A stretch of 64,000 bases of DNA, from the NCBI RefSeq assembly GCF_015354445.1, contig NZ_JADKYT010000001.1:1054001-1118000 (forward strand). Direction: 5' to 3'. Below, piece after piece: positions 26,233-36,814 of the stretch (positions are counted from its first letter, which is position 1; each line of letters begins with the position of its first letter). The translations under genes and the position numbers were made by a program. The notes beneath the pieces are model-generated. The model ran no database searches. It saw nothing but the letters and a program-made list of their open reading frames with translations, and was not told the origin of the DNA. This DNA is from Methylophilus sp. QUAN. GTDB lineage: Bacteria > Pseudomonadota > Gammaproteobacteria > Burkholderiales > Methylophilaceae.

Positions 26233-26305
26233 GTCCTCGTGGTGAAACAGGATATCACCAGCCCCTCCTAAGGGCTAGTTTCAGGTTCGAGTCCTGACGG
26301 GGACG
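26233..26305 (+). tRNA. tRNA-Arg (anticodon CCT)
   Basis: Complete cloverleaf: acceptor GTCCTCG/CGGGGAC, D stem GTGA/TCAC, anticodon stem AGCCC/GGGCT with loop CTCCTAA (anticodon CCT at 26267-26269), T arm CAGG-TTCGAGT-CCTG. Reads AGG. The 3' CCA is not encoded directly (G followed by CCCAG). Confidence 0.95.
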
Positions 26306-26335
26306 CCCAGCACTGCTGTGAATGCAGTTAAGTGC

Positions 26336-26364
26336 TTGAAAGTAATTGATTAAAGCGCTATAAT
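26336..26364 (+). promoter_or_regulatory. Promoter of rpsB-tsf
   Basis: TTGAAA (26336-26341), 17-base spacer, TATAAT (26359-26364). It leaves a leader of roughly 105 bases before rpsB, long enough for the autogenous control known for S2 in other bacteria. Confidence 0.82.
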
Positions 26365-26476
26365 TTTGGATTGACTTTCGTGTCAATTAACTTGCATGTA
26401 ATCACATTGGGTGCCCTTTATGGGGTGTTTTTGATTGCATGTTAATGAATAACCCTTTGAATGGAAAGATAAAATC

Positions 26477-27220
26477 ATGTCCGTGACTATGCGTCAAATG
26501 CTGGAGGCCGGTGTTCACTTTGGCCACCAAACTCGTTACTGGAACCCAAAAATGGCCGAGTTCATTTTTGGTGATCGTAACAAAATTCATATCGTAAACC
26601 TGGAAAAAACACTGCCACTGTTTGAAGAAGCACAAAAATACGTGCGCACACTGGCAGCAAACAAGGGCCGTATTCTGTTCGTGGGCACCAAGCGTCAAGC
26701 CCGTGACATTGTTAAAGAAGAAGCGCAGCGCGCTGGTTGTGCATACGTTAATCACCGCTGGTTGGGTGGTATGCTGACTAACTTCAAAACAGTGAAGCAG
26801 TCTATCAAGCGTCTGAACGACTTTGAAGCCATGATCGAAGATGGCAGCATCGACAAGTTCGGTAAAAAAGAAGCTTTGGGCATCAAGCGCGAAATCGAAA
26901 AGCTGGAGCGTTCTATCGGCGGTATCCAGGAAATGGGTGGCTTGCCAGATGCGATTTTCGTGATCGACGTTGGTCATGAAAGCGGCGCGATTACTGAGGC
27001 ACGCAAACTGGGTATTCCAGTGATCGGTATCGTGGATACCAACAACTCTCCAGATGGCATCACTTATGTGATCCCTGGTAACGATGACTCCTCACGCGCA
27101 ATTCGTTTGTATGCACGTGGCATGGCTGATGCGGTATTGGAAGGTCGCGCAAACGCGATTTCTGAAATCGTAAAAGCTGCTCAGGAAGAAGCTGCACCAG
27201 CTGAGGCTGTTGCCGAGTAA
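26477..27220 (+). CDS. rpsB: 30S ribosomal protein S2
   Basis: 247 residues; conserved S2 start [20 protein letters not shown] and [20 protein letters not shown] late in the protein. Binds the 30S head/body junction. GGAAAG precedes the ATG. Co-oriented with tsf, from which it is separated by an intrinsic terminator, as is common for rpsB-tsf. Confidence 0.98.
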   Translation: MSVTMRQMLEAGVHFGHQTRYWNPKMAEFIFGDRNKIHIVNLEKTLPLFEEAQKYVRTLAANKGRILFVGTKRQARDIVKEEAQRAGCAYVNHRWLGGMLTNFKTVKQSIKRLNDFEAMIEDGSIDKFGKKEALGIKREIEKLERSIGGIQEMGGLPDAIFVIDVGHESGAITEARKLGIPVIGIVDTNNSPDGITYVIPGNDDSSRAIRLYARGMADAVLEGRANAISEIVKAAQEEAAPAEAVAE

Positions 27221-27233
27221 TTACTCGTAGCTT

Positions 27234-27258
27234 AAAAAGGGGCGATGCGCCCCTTTTT
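27234..27258 (+). terminator. Terminator between rpsB and tsf
   Basis: AAAAAGGGGCG, 3-base loop, CGCCCCTTTTT, 14 bases after rpsB. It should reduce tsf relative to rpsB transcripts. Confidence 0.88.
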
Positions 27259-27375
27259 CTATTGCATTTCATCATATGCCTGACACATGAATGGCATATG
27301 CTAAAAAGAATTTTTAAGATAAATCCGCAATGAGATAAATGCTCATGCAGGAATCCTAACAAAAGGAGCAAATAA

Positions 27376-28251
27376 ATGGCTGAAATTACCGCAAGCATGG
27401 TGAAAGACTTACGTGAGCGCACCGATGCCCCAATGATGGACTGTAAAAAAGCGTTGACTGAAGCTGAAGGCGACATGACCCGTGCGGAAGAAATTCTGCG
27501 TGTGCGTTTTGGTAACAAAGCCAGCAAAGCTGCTGGCCGTGTAGCGGCTGAAGGTACTGTTGGCATCAGTATTTCTGCTGATGGTAAACTGGGTACATTG
27601 ATTGAAGTCAACTCTGAAACTGACTTCTGTGCCAAGAACGAAGAATTCCTGAAGTTTGTGGGCGACTTGGCACAAACTGTGAACGAAAATAACCCGGCTG
27701 ATATTGAGGCTGTGGGTACATTGCCACTGCGTGGCGAGACCGCTGAAGCTGTGCGCGCGCAGTTGGTTGGCAAAATCGGTGAAAACATCACGCCACGTCG
27801 TTTTGTTCGCACGCCAGCAAAAGGCCAATTGTTTAGCTATGTACACGGCAGCAAAATCGGTGTGTTGCTGGACTTGGTTGGTGGCGATGAAGCATTGGGT
27901 AAAGATATCGCTATGCACATTGCTGCAGCTAAACCAAAATCACTGGATGCTAGCGGTGTAGACGCTGCGCTGATCGACGCTGAGCGTCGTGTGGCGATCG
28001 AAAAAGCCAAAGAAGCAGGCAAGCCAGAAGCGATGCTGGAAAAAATCGCTGAAGGTACTGTGCAGAAGTTCCTGAAAGAAGTGACTTTGCTGAGCCAGGC
28101 TTTTGTGAAAGATGACAAGCTGAGCATTGAGCAGTTGCTGAAATCCAAAGGTGCAAGCGTGGCTTCGTTCAGCATGTACGTGGTCGGTGAAGGCATTGAA
28201 AAAGCAGTGGTTGATTACGCTGCTGAAGTGGCTGCTGCTGCTAAAGTCTAA
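27376..28251 (+). CDS. tsf: Elongation factor Ts
   Basis: 291 residues; nucleotide exchange factor of EF-Tu. The N-terminal UBA-like module is [19 protein letters not shown], with MMDCKKAL; the core contains [11 protein letters not shown]. Strong AAGGAG ribosome binding site. Normal length for the family. Confidence 0.98.
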   Translation: MAEITASMVKDLRERTDAPMMDCKKALTEAEGDMTRAEEILRVRFGNKASKAAGRVAAEGTVGISISADGKLGTLIEVNSETDFCAKNEEFLKFVGDLAQTVNENNPADIEAVGTLPLRGETAEAVRAQLVGKIGENITPRRFVRTPAKGQLFSYVHGSKIGVLLDLVGGDEALGKDIAMHIAAAKPKSLDASGVDAALIDAERRVAIEKAKEAGKPEAMLEKIAEGTVQKFLKEVTLLSQAFVKDDKLSIEQLLKSKGASVASFSMYVVGEGIEKAVVDYAAEVAAAAKV

Positions 28252-28274
28252 TTGACTTTTTAAAGCGGTATCCC

Positions 28275-28307
28275 AAAAAGTGGAATCCCAGGATTCCACT
28301 TTTTTTA
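28275..28307 (+). terminator. Terminator after tsf
   Basis: 14 bp stem AAAAAGTGGAATCC / GGATTCCACTTTTT, 2-base CA gap, followed by further T residues. Confidence 0.88.
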
Positions 28308-28386
28308 TGCCCAAAACGGGCGCAAGACGCCAAAGAAAGCGCGTTTTGTGATTAAATAAGCACATTTTGAGTTTGGGAAAATAATC

Positions 28387-29103
28387 ATGGCACAACCTGC
28401 TTTCAAGCGCATATTGCTCAAGTTGTCTGGTGAGGCGCTGATGGGCGATGATGCCTATGGCATTAACCGCGAAACAGTGACGGCCATTGTGGCGCAAGTG
28501 AAAGAAGTCGTCAGTATGGGCGTGCAAGTTGGCATCGTCATCGGTGGCGGCAATATTTTCCGTGGTGTGGCCCCAGCAGCTGAAGGTATGGATAGAGCAA
28601 CCGCCGATTACATGGGCATGCTGGCCACTGTGATGAACGCCATGGCTTTGCAGGATGCGATGAAGCACGCGGGTGTGGCTGCGCGCGTACAGAGTGCGCT
28701 GAATATTGAAGCGGTGGCTGAGCCTTATATTCGCGGCAAGGCGATTCGTTACCTTGAAGAGGGAAAAGTGGTGATTTTTGGTGCCGGCACCGGTAACCCG
28801 TTTTTTACCACCGATACTGCGGCAGCTTTGCGCGGTGTGGAAATCGATGCGGAAATCGTCTTGAAAGCGACCAAGGTCGACGGTATTTACACGGCGGATC
28901 CGAAAAAAGACCCGACGGCGACACGCTATGATATCGTCTCTTATGATGAGGCGATCAATAAGAACTTAAAAGTCATGGATGCCACGGCATTTACGCTGTG
29001 CCGTGACCAGAAAATGCCGATTGCAGTGTTCAGCATCTTTAAAGAAGGTGCATTGAAACGCGTGATTCTGGGCGAAAATGAAGGAACGCGTGTCATGGCT
29101 TAA
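28387..29103 (+). CDS. pyrH: UMP kinase
   Basis: 238 residues of the amino-acid-kinase fold; phosphorylates UMP to [22 protein letters not shown] at the N-terminus, GGGNIFRG and the C-terminal [10 protein letters not shown] segment are diagnostic. First gene after the tsf terminator and directly upstream of frr (24-base gap). Confidence 0.97.
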   Translation: MAQPAFKRILLKLSGEALMGDDAYGINRETVTAIVAQVKEVVSMGVQVGIVIGGGNIFRGVAPAAEGMDRATADYMGMLATVMNAMALQDAMKHAGVAARVQSALNIEAVAEPYIRGKAIRYLEEGKVVIFGAGTGNPFFTTDTAAALRGVEIDAEIVLKATKVDGIYTADPKKDPTATRYDIVSYDEAINKNLKVMDATAFTLCRDQKMPIAVFSIFKEGALKRVILGENEGTRVMA

Positions 29104-29127
29104 GCCTGGCATGAAGATTGGAGAGTA

Positions 29128-29688
29128 ATGATGGTTGAAGAAATTAAAAAATCTGCTGAGCAGAAAATGCATAGATCGCTGGAAGCGTTGAAAACCGATT
29201 TGGCAAAAATCCGTACAGGCCGTGCCCATACCGGTTTGCTGGATCACGTGATGGTGGAATATTACGGCTCTATGGTGACCGTTAGCCAGGTGGCCAACAT
29301 CAACTTGGGTGATGCGCGTACACTGAATGTGCAGCCTTACGAGAAAAACATGATTGCCAAGGTTGAGAAGGCAATCCGTGACTGTGACCTGGGTTTGAAC
29401 CCAGCCACCAATGGTGATTTGATCCGCGTGCCTATGCCGATGCTGACTGAAGAGCGCCGCCGTGATTTGACCAAAATTGTGCGCTCCGAAGGTGAGGGCG
29501 CCAAGGTGGCGATCCGTAACGTACGTCGCGATGCTAACGATGCCTTGAAAAAACTGATCAAGGATAAAGCGATTTCTGAAGATGATGAGCGCCGTGCGCA
29601 AGACGAAGTGCAGAAAATGACCGACAAGGCCGTGGCCGAAGTCGACAAAATTTTGCAGCAAAAAGAAACAGATTTGATGGCGGTTTAA
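29128..29688 (+). CDS. frr: Ribosome recycling factor
   Basis: 186 residues; splits post-termination ribosomes with EF-G. Family motifs [26 protein letters not shown] and [10 protein letters not shown] are present. Two adjacent ATG codons (29128, 29131) could serve as start, both near GGAGAG. Confidence 0.97.
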   Translation: MMVEEIKKSAEQKMHRSLEALKTDLAKIRTGRAHTGLLDHVMVEYYGSMVTVSQVANINLGDARTLNVQPYEKNMIAKVEKAIRDCDLGLNPATNGDLIRVPMPMLTEERRRDLTKIVRSEGEGAKVAIRNVRRDANDALKKLIKDKAISEDDERRAQDEVQKMTDKAVAEVDKILQQKETDLMAV

Positions 29689-29714
29689 CCGCGATCAGGG
29701 AATCGGGTATCGAT

Positions 29715-30479
29715 TTGGGTTTATTTTCCAGTTCTACCAAGCAAGTTCCGCCTATTCAGGAGGTGCCGCAACATGTTGCGGTGATTATGGATGGCAATGG
29801 GCGTTGGGCAAAAAAGCGTTTTTTACCCCGCGTAGCTGGCCATCAGCGCGGTCTGGAATCTGTACGTGCGCTGGTGAAAGCCTGTGTCCGTCTCGATATC
29901 AAATACCTGACCCTGTTTGCTTTCAGTAGCGAAAACTGGCGCCGTCCGCCGGATGAAGTGACTTTTTTGATGGGCCTGTTCCTGGAAGCATTGGACAGGG
30001 AAGTCAGGAAATTGCATGAAGCCAATGTGATTTTGAAGCTCATCGGCGACCGCAGTCCGTTTAACGATGCTTTGCAGCAAAAAATGCTGGAGGCTGAGCA
30101 GCAAACGGCGGCCAATACCGGTTTGACGCTAACCATCGCCGTTAACTATGGCGGCCGTTGGGATGTGGTGCATGCAGTGAACCAGTTGCTGGCCGACAAG
30201 GGCAACGTGACTGAAATCAACGAAGCAGACCTGGCGCCTTATCTGTCCATGCCATATGCACCTGAGCCGGATTTGTTTATCCGCACCGGTGGCGAAACCC
30301 GCATCAGTAACTTCCTGTTATGGCAGTTGGCTTATACTGAGCTTTATTTTACGCCTACCTTGTGGCCGGACTTTGACGACGCTGCTTTTGAAGCTGCCTT
30401 GGCTTCGTATCACCAACGCGAAAGACGCTTTGGTCGCACCAGTGAACAACTGACTACCGATAGCGCTCCCTCTAAGTAA
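29715..30479 (+). CDS. uppS: Isoprenyl transferase (undecaprenyl diphosphate synthase)
   Basis: 254 residues; cis-prenyltransferase building the C55 lipid carrier for cell wall and LPS. Catalytic HVAVIMDGNGRWAKKR with the key Asp at 26, FAFSSENW and the RTGGETRISNFLLWQ end motif. The start is a TTG (29715) because no ATG precedes the catalytic motif closely enough; ribosome binding site weak. Four bases before cdsA. Confidence 0.95.
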   Translation: MGLFSSSTKQVPPIQEVPQHVAVIMDGNGRWAKKRFLPRVAGHQRGLESVRALVKACVRLDIKYLTLFAFSSENWRRPPDEVTFLMGLFLEALDREVRKLHEANVILKLIGDRSPFNDALQQKMLEAEQQTAANTGLTLTIAVNYGGRWDVVHAVNQLLADKGNVTEINEADLAPYLSMPYAPEPDLFIRTGGETRISNFLLWQLAYTELYFTPTLWPDFDDAAFEAALASYHQRERRFGRTSEQLTTDSAPSK

Positions 30480-30482
30480 ACT

Positions 30483-31310
30483 ATGTTAAAAACCAGAATC
30501 ATTACTGCAATTGTATTGCTGGGCTTGTTTTTGCCAGCCCTGTTTTGGTTGCCACTGATGGGTTGGGCAGCAGTGATGCTGGTGCTAACACTGGTCTGTT
30601 TGCGTGAATGGGCTGGCTTCTTGCAACTGAGTGTGACACAAACGCGTGTTTACTTGGCTGTGTCTGCGGTCACTGGCGTGGGTTTGCTGTGTCTTTTGCA
30701 GCAATTTGGGTTTCACTGGTTTTTTTATCGCGCCTTGCAAGTATTTGCCGCCGCTAGCCTGTTCTGGCTATGTGTGGTGCCTATCGCACTATTTTTTAAT
30801 GACTTTTCCAAACACAAATCACTGAACCTGGTATTAGGTTGGGGTTTGATGATGTCATTGTGGATGGCCTTGGTCACTGCCAAGGAAGTGAATCCATATG
30901 TGTTACTGGTGATTATTTCCACCATCTGGCTGGCGGACAGTGCGGCTTATTTTGCCGGTAAGCAGTTCGGGCGACACAAACTGGCACCTGCCATTAGCCC
31001 CGGCAAGACATGGGAGGGCGTGGCTGGCGCATTGCTGGCTGTCGCTGCCTATGCCGCTGGCTTGAAAATCACCGGTGCCGTTGCGACCTGGTGGGTGTTG
31101 CCAGGATTGTGGGTGGTGACCATCGCCGGTATTTATGGCGACCTGTTTGAGTCCTTTTTTAAACGTCGCGCCAATCTTAAGGATAGTGGCCAATTCTTGC
31201 CAGGCCATGGTGGCTTGCTTGATCGCGTCGATGGCGTGATTCCGGCGTTGCCTATTGGCATGTGCCTGCTGTTCTGGTTTCATTACTGGCAACAGTCTTA
31301 CTCGTTTTAA
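30483..31310 (+). CDS. cdsA: Phosphatidate cytidylyltransferase
   Basis: 275-residue inner-membrane enzyme making CDP-diacylglycerol from CTP and phosphatidate. Many hydrophobic helices and the CDS signature region ending GDLFESFFKRRANLKDSG, then LPGHGGLLDRVDG. Starts 3 bases after uppS. Confidence 0.95.
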   Translation: MLKTRIITAIVLLGLFLPALFWLPLMGWAAVMLVLTLVCLREWAGFLQLSVTQTRVYLAVSAVTGVGLLCLLQQFGFHWFFYRALQVFAAASLFWLCVVPIALFFNDFSKHKSLNLVLGWGLMMSLWMALVTAKEVNPYVLLVIISTIWLADSAAYFAGKQFGRHKLAPAISPGKTWEGVAGALLAVAAYAAGLKITGAVATWWVLPGLWVVTIAGIYGDLFESFFKRRANLKDSGQFLPGHGGLLDRVDGVIPALPIGMCLLFWFHYWQQSYSF

Positions 31311-31319
31311 GAGGTTATT

Positions 31320-32528
31320 TTGCAATACGTCACCATACTCGGCAGCACCGGTACCATCGGTCAGCAGACACTGGATGTGATTTCACAACATCCTGGCCGC
31401 TATGGCGTGTTTGCGCTGACGGCGCACAGCAATGTGGATGTCATGTTGCAGCAATGTGTGCAGTATCAGCCGCGTTATGCCGTGATGCAGGATGCCGCGT
31501 CTGCGCAATTGTTGCAGCAACGTGTGCAAGCTGAACAGCTCAAGATTGAGGTGTTAGCCGGTGTTGATGGGTTAACCGAAGTAGCTGCTCATGCCGAAGT
31601 CAGCATTGTGATGGCTGCCATTGTCGGTGCGGCAGGCTTGCTACCAGCGCTGGCAGCGGCAAAAGCAGGCAAAAAGATTTTGCTGGCGAATAAAGAAACC
31701 CTGGTGATGGCTGGCCAATTGTTTATGGATGCGGTCAAACAAGGGCAAGCTACCTTGTTGCCGATTGATAGCGAGCATAATGCGATCTTTCAGGTCATGC
31801 CAAGACAAGCTTACAGCGACTTGCGTGATGTCGGCGTTAACCAGATTATCCTCACGGCATCCGGTGGCCCTTTCCGTGGCTACACGCAGGCACAGTTGCA
31901 GGAAGTGACACCTGCCTTGGCACTCAAACATCCGAATTGGGTGATGGGGGCAAAAATCACCGTAGACTCGTCTACGCTCATGAACAAGGGGCTGGAAGTG
32001 ATTGAGGCGCACTGGCTGTTTGATGCGCGTCCCGAGCAGATCGAAGTCGTGGTGCATCCGCAGAGTGTGATTCACTCCATGGTGTCTTATGTCGATGGCA
32101 GCATTCTGGCGCAATTGGGCAATCCTGATATGCGCACGCCGATTGCCTATGGTCTTGCATACCCTGAGCGCATTGCCTCCGGTGTGAAACCGCTGAGTTT
32201 GATTGAAGTGGCCAAGCTGGAGTTTGAGGCGCCTGATACCCAGCGTTTTCCATGTCTGAGATTAGCTTATGACGCATTGGCCGCAGGCGGCACGGCGCCC
32301 GCTATCCTCAACGCGGCCAATGAGGTGGCGGTGGCTGCCTTCTTGCGTGAGCAAATTCAATATCTGGATATTCCACGTTTACTGGAAATGACTTTGCAGC
32401 ACCTGCCTGCTGATCATGTGCAATCGATTGAGCAATTGCTGGCGATTGATGCCGAAGCCAGAGCGTTTGTGACACAAGCGATTGCCAATATGACCACCAC
32501 CCCGGTACGCAAGGCTGTCAGCGTATGA
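31320..32528 (+). CDS. dxr: 1-deoxy-D-xylulose-5-phosphate reductoisomerase
   Basis: 402 residues; second step of the MEP isoprenoid pathway, NADPH-dependent. NADPH loop GSTGTIGQQTLDV at the N-terminus, LLANKETLVMAG, and the active-site region DSEHNAIFQ plus TVDSSTLMNKGLEVIEAHWL. TTG start at 31320, with GAGG upstream. Its stop overlaps the rseP start (ATGA). Confidence 0.96.
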   Translation: MQYVTILGSTGTIGQQTLDVISQHPGRYGVFALTAHSNVDVMLQQCVQYQPRYAVMQDAASAQLLQQRVQAEQLKIEVLAGVDGLTEVAAHAEVSIVMAAIVGAAGLLPALAAAKAGKKILLANKETLVMAGQLFMDAVKQGQATLLPIDSEHNAIFQVMPRQAYSDLRDVGVNQIILTASGGPFRGYTQAQLQEVTPALALKHPNWVMGAKITVDSSTLMNKGLEVIEAHWLFDARPEQIEVVVHPQSVIHSMVSYVDGSILAQLGNPDMRTPIAYGLAYPERIASGVKPLSLIEVAKLEFEAPDTQRFPCLRLAYDALAAGGTAPAILNAANEVAVAAFLREQIQYLDIPRLLEMTLQHLPADHVQSIEQLLAIDAEARAFVTQAIANMTTTPVRKAVSV

Positions 32529-33886
32529 CCTCCATCTGGGCATTTATCGTTGCCATTGGTGTGTTGGTCACCATTCATGAATTTGGCCATTACCTGGCAG
32601 CACGCAGCTGTGGCGTGCGAGTGCTTAAATTCTCTATTGGCTTTGGCAAGCCTATCTTCAAATATCAGGCGCATGCGCAAGCCACCGAGTGGGTATTGTC
32701 GTGGATTCCACTGGGCGGCTACGTCAAAATGCTGGATAGTCGCGAGACGGATGTGGAGCATGTGCCTGGCACTGACTGGTCGCAAGCGTTTGACAAGCAG
32801 TCGATCGCTGCGAAAATGTGGATCGTATTTGCTGGGCCTTTGGCTAACCTGTTGCTGGCATTTGTATGCTATTGGGGCTTGATTGCCCAGGGGGAAATCG
32901 GACTCAAGCCGTATATTGGCCCGGTAGAGCAGGGCTCGCTGGCGGCGGCCGCCAAATTACGCCAAGGCGACCTGATCGTATCATTGGATGCTAAACCTGT
33001 CGCCACTTGGCAAGAGGCACAATGGCAATTACTGGAAAGCTGGATGGTGCACAAGCCGGTAGCAGTCGTCACCAGAACGCCGCAAGGAGAGGTGCATCAG
33101 CAGGTGTTACCGCTGAACCAGCTAGCTGGCGAGCCGGATGGTGAAGTGATGCAGAAAACAGGCTTGGCAGTATTGATGCCTGTGGTACCGGCCGTGATTG
33201 GTGAGGTGATGTCGGATTCTGTGGCAGAGCAAAGCGGCTTGCAAACGGGAGACCGTATCCTCAAGGTCAACCAGAAGCCTGTGACGGATTGGCAGCAGTT
33301 TGTAAAACTGGTGCGTGCCAGCCCAGCCCAGCCGTTGAAAATTGAATATCAGCGCGGAGATCGCCTGGCGCAGGTGAAGTTGTTGCCGGAGGCCATACAG
33401 CAAGGCGGGCAAAAAATCGGTCGCTTGGGTGCCGCCGTCAATATGGATGCTGTGGATTTAACGCCATATCAGGTGGTTCGCCAGTACAGTGCATCACAAG
33501 CCGCTGTGCGGGCGCTGGATAAAATGCAGGAAACCATTGCATTTACCCTGAAAATGCTGGGCAAGATGATCACTGGCCAGGCGTCGCTCAAAGCCATCAG
33601 CGGGCCGGTCAGCATCGCTGATGCCGCGGGTGAATCGGCCGGGATGGGGCTTAAGCCTTACATCGGTTTTATTGCTTTGCTGAGTATCAGTATTGCCGTC
33701 ATGAATCTGCTACCGATTCCAGTATTGGATGGCGGTCATTTGTTGTATCATATGGCGGAATTGATACGAGGAGAACCATTACCTGACAAGGTGTTGGCGA
33801 TTGGGCAGCGTCTGGGTTTAGGTATTTTAGGGGCATTGATGGTGATTGCATTTTTTAATGACATCAATCGTTACCTGATAGGTTGA
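32525..33886 (+). CDS. rseP: Site-2 protease RseP
   Basis: 453-residue intramembrane zinc metalloprotease that cleaves anti-sigma factors and signal peptide remnants. Zinc site HEFGH (18-22) in the first membrane helix, two PDZ-like regions (~100-300) and the C-terminal NLLPIPVLDGGH motif. Overlaps dxr by 4 bases. Placed directly before bamA, the usual order. Confidence 0.96.
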   Translation: MTSIWAFIVAIGVLVTIHEFGHYLAARSCGVRVLKFSIGFGKPIFKYQAHAQATEWVLSWIPLGGYVKMLDSRETDVEHVPGTDWSQAFDKQSIAAKMWIVFAGPLANLLLAFVCYWGLIAQGEIGLKPYIGPVEQGSLAAAAKLRQGDLIVSLDAKPVATWQEAQWQLLESWMVHKPVAVVTRTPQGEVHQQVLPLNQLAGEPDGEVMQKTGLAVLMPVVPAVIGEVMSDSVAEQSGLQTGDRILKVNQKPVTDWQQFVKLVRASPAQPLKIEYQRGDRLAQVKLLPEAIQQGGQKIGRLGAAVNMDAVDLTPYQVVRQYSASQAAVRALDKMQETIAFTLKMLGKMITGQASLKAISGPVSIADAAGESAGMGLKPYIGFIALLSISIAVMNLLPIPVLDGGHLLYHMAELIRGEPLPDKVLAIGQRLGLGILGALMVIAFFNDINRYLIG

Positions 33887-33897
33887 AAGCATAGTTA

Positions 33898-36219
33898 ATG
33901 AGAATAAAATCCAGTTCCAAATTGTGGTTGTGTTTATTGGCGGGGGTGATGCACGTCAGCGCGTATGCCGCAGAGCCTTTTGTGATTACCGATATCCGTG
34001 TCGAAGGCCTGCAACGTACTGAACCAGGGACCGTATTTAATTACCTGCCGATGCAGGTAGGTGATGTCATGAGTGACGAAAAAGCCGCGCAGGCGATTAA
34101 ATCCCTGTATGCGACTGGTTTTTTTAAAGATGTGCGTATCGAAAATGAAGGTGATGTACTGGTCGTGACTGTGCAGGAGCGTCCTTCTGTCACGCAAATT
34201 GACTTTAGTGGTAATAAATCCTTCCAGACAGACAAAATCAAGGACGGCCTGAAGCAAATTGGTATCGCAGAAGGCCAGATTTTCGATAAATCCCAACTTG
34301 ACAGAGCCGAGCAGGAAATCAAGCGCCAATACTTGTCACAAGGTAAATACAGCGCGGAAGTAAAAGCAACGGCAAGTCCGTTAGAGCGTAACCGTGTGGC
34401 GATTCGCTTTGAAATTACCGAAGGTCCGGCTGCCAAGATCCGTGACATCAATATTGTCGGTAACCATTTATTCAAGACTGAAGATCTGCGCGCCAACTTT
34501 TTGCTGACGACACCAAACTGGATGAGCTGGTGGAATAAGGATGACCAGTATTCCAAGCAAAAGCTGACTGCTGACCTCGAAGCGCTGCGTTCGTTTTATA
34601 TGAACCAGGGCTATCTGGAGTTTTCGATTGATTCAACACAGGTCTCGATTTCCCCAGACAAGCGTGATGTGTATATCACCATCAACCTGACCGAAGGTGA
34701 AAAGTACAATATCAGCAAGACCAAACTGGCAGGCGACATGCTGTTGCCGGAAGAGGACTTGCGCAAGCTGATCAATATCCAGGATGGCGAAGTATTTAGC
34801 CGCCAGAAGGTGACGGATGCCAGCAAAAACATGAATGACAAGCTGGGTGAAGAGGGTTATGCGTTTGCTAACGTGAACGCGGTGCCTGAAATCAATAAGC
34901 TGGAGCATACGGTTGCCTTTACATTCTTCGTTGACCCAGGCCGCAAAGTGTATGTGCGACGGATTAACGTACAAGGTAACACCCGTACGCGCGATGCTGT
35001 GGTTCGCCGCGAAATGCGTCAACTGGAGTCTGCCTGGTATGCTGGCGACAAGATCAAACGTTCCAAAGAGCGTATCCAGCGCTTGAACTTTTTCGACTCG
35101 GTAGAGTTGGAGACGCCTGGGGTTCCAGGGATCAATGATCAGGTGGACATGAATGTGACCGTGGCTGAAAAAGCCACCGGCAGCGTGCAGTTTGGTGCAG
35201 GTTTGTCCAGTAGTGATGGCGTGGTGCTTGGTTTTAACATCAACCAGCCTAACTTCCTGGGGACTGGTAATCGCGTAGCCTTGCAAGTGAATACCAGCAG
35301 CTACAACACGGTGTATTCCTTGTCTTATACTGACCCGTATTACACGCCAGATGGTATCAGTCGTGGCTTTGATATCTATCGTCGTGACGTCGATACCAGC
35401 CGCAGGAACTCCAGTACCTTAAACGTGGGTACCTATAACAGCCAGTCTTACGGTGTGGGTGTGCGCTTTGGCATGCCGATGTCCGAGATGGACTTTATCA
35501 GTGCGGGCTTAACGCTGGACTTTACCGATGTTGAGCTGTCTGCCAGCAGCCCCATTCAATACCTGAACTTCTGCGGTAATAATAATGGTTGTAGCAGTAA
35601 CTCCATCGTGTTTAACGCAGGCTGGACGTATGACTCGCGTGACAATATCCTGTTCCCACGCCGTGGTGTATTGCAGCGTCTGTCAGGCGATGTTTCTATT
35701 CCCGGGCTGGATTTACAGTATTATAAAGTCAGCTACCAACATAGCTGGTACAAGGACCTGGGTAAAGACTTTACCCTGATGCTGAACGGCGAAGCGGGTT
35801 ATGCTGACAGTTATGGCGGCAAGAACTATCCGTTCTTCAAGAACTTCTATGCCGGCGGTGTGAACAGCGTACGCGGCTTCCTGAACTCCTCCTTGGGGCC
35901 GCGCCAAATCAACCCAAGCACAGGTTCAGACTTTGCCGTGGGTGGTACCAAACGCTTTGTGGGTAACGTTGAGTTGTTTATGCCGGTGCCATTTGTGTCG
36001 CAATCTAACCAGTTCAGGTTGAGTGCGTTTGTCGATGGTGGTGGTGTGTATGGTAAGGATGATTCGATCAACTCTGAGTACTTGAGATTCTCCACCGGTG
36101 TGGGCGTGACCTGGGTGTCACCATTCGGCCCATTGAAGCTGGTGCTGGCCAAGCCGTTGAACGATAAGAGTGGTGATGATACGCAAATGTTGCAATTCCA
36201 GTTTGGACAGCAGTTCTAA
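33898..36219 (+). CDS. bamA: Outer membrane assembly factor BamA
   Basis: 773 residues with signal peptide (cleavage probably after AYA, about residue 24), five POTRA domains (~25-425) and a 16-strand Omp85 barrel. The barrel VRGF motif appears in GGVNSVRGFLNSSLGPR, and the protein ends in phenylalanine (FQFGQQF), the outer membrane signature. Essential for inserting outer membrane proteins. Confidence 0.97.
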   Translation: MRIKSSSKLWLCLLAGVMHVSAYAAEPFVITDIRVEGLQRTEPGTVFNYLPMQVGDVMSDEKAAQAIKSLYATGFFKDVRIENEGDVLVVTVQERPSVTQIDFSGNKSFQTDKIKDGLKQIGIAEGQIFDKSQLDRAEQEIKRQYLSQGKYSAEVKATASPLERNRVAIRFEITEGPAAKIRDINIVGNHLFKTEDLRANFLLTTPNWMSWWNKDDQYSKQKLTADLEALRSFYMNQGYLEFSIDSTQVSISPDKRDVYITINLTEGEKYNISKTKLAGDMLLPEEDLRKLINIQDGEVFSRQKVTDASKNMNDKLGEEGYAFANVNAVPEINKLEHTVAFTFFVDPGRKVYVRRINVQGNTRTRDAVVRREMRQLESAWYAGDKIKRSKERIQRLNFFDSVELETPGVPGINDQVDMNVTVAEKATGSVQFGAGLSSSDGVVLGFNINQPNFLGTGNRVALQVNTSSYNTVYSLSYTDPYYTPDGISRGFDIYRRDVDTSRRNSSTLNVGTYNSQSYGVGVRFGMPMSEMDFISAGLTLDFTDVELSASSPIQYLNFCGNNNGCSSNSIVFNAGWTYDSRDNILFPRRGVLQRLSGDVSIPGLDLQYYKVSYQHSWYKDLGKDFTLMLNGEAGYADSYGGKNYPFFKNFYAGGVNSVRGFLNSSLGPRQINPSTGSDFAVGGTKRFVGNVELFMPVPFVSQSNQFRLSAFVDGGGVYGKDDSINSEYLRFSTGVGVTWVSPFGPLKLVLAKPLNDKSGDDTQMLQFQFGQQF

Positions 36220-36271
36220 TGTGTGAGCTGTATCAGGTTGCAATAGAGCAGGTACGGAAGGGAGTCATGGC

Positions 36272-36769
36272 ATGAGAAGTATTCTGGTAGGGTTGCTCGG
36301 CCTCTTGCTGTGTTGTGGCCAGGTGATGGCTGCTGATTTCAAGGTTGGCTATGTGCAAGTAGACAAGCTACTGCAGGAGGCCCCGCAAACGGCTGAAACA
36401 GGCAAGAAGCTGGAGAAAGAGTTCAGCCCGCGTTCACTGGAGCTGGATAAGTTGCAAAAGCAGATTCGCGACCTGGAATCACAACTGGATCATGACCGGG
36501 CCAATATTGTGGAAGCGGACCGCCGCCAAAAAGAGCGTCAGTTAAATAACCTGCGTCTTGAATTTCAAAGCAAGCAACGCGAGTTGCGTGAAGATATCAA
36601 CCTGCGCAAGAACGAAGAGCTGGCTTTGCTGCAGGAGCGTATTAACAAGGCTGTGCAAACCGTTTCTGAAAGCGAGGGCTATGACCTGGTCGCCTACAGT
36701 GGCGTGGCGTATGCCAGTAAACGTATCGATATTACGGATAAAGTTCTTAAATTGCTGGGTAAGAAATAA
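36272..36769 (+). CDS. skp: Periplasmic chaperone Skp/OmpH family
   Basis: 165 residues: signal peptide (cleavage after VMAA, about residue 21) followed by KVGYVQVDKLLQEAPQ and a long charged coiled coil (~45-125), the tentacles of Skp. Holds unfolded outer membrane proteins on the way to BamA, encoded just upstream. Confidence 0.93.
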   Translation: MRSILVGLLGLLLCCGQVMAADFKVGYVQVDKLLQEAPQTAETGKKLEKEFSPRSLELDKLQKQIRDLESQLDHDRANIVEADRRQKERQLNNLRLEFQSKQRELREDINLRKNEELALLQERINKAVQTVSESEGYDLVAYSGVAYASKRIDITDKVLKLLGKK

Positions 36770-36814
36770 CCAGCGACCACCGTTCTCAAGTTATTCTCAA
36801 GGGTAGTACTTCAT

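Noticed and set aside
26402-26977. 191-codon minus-strand open frame over rpsB.
   Set aside because: Antisense shadow of rpsB; composition and lack of any family match argue against a gene.
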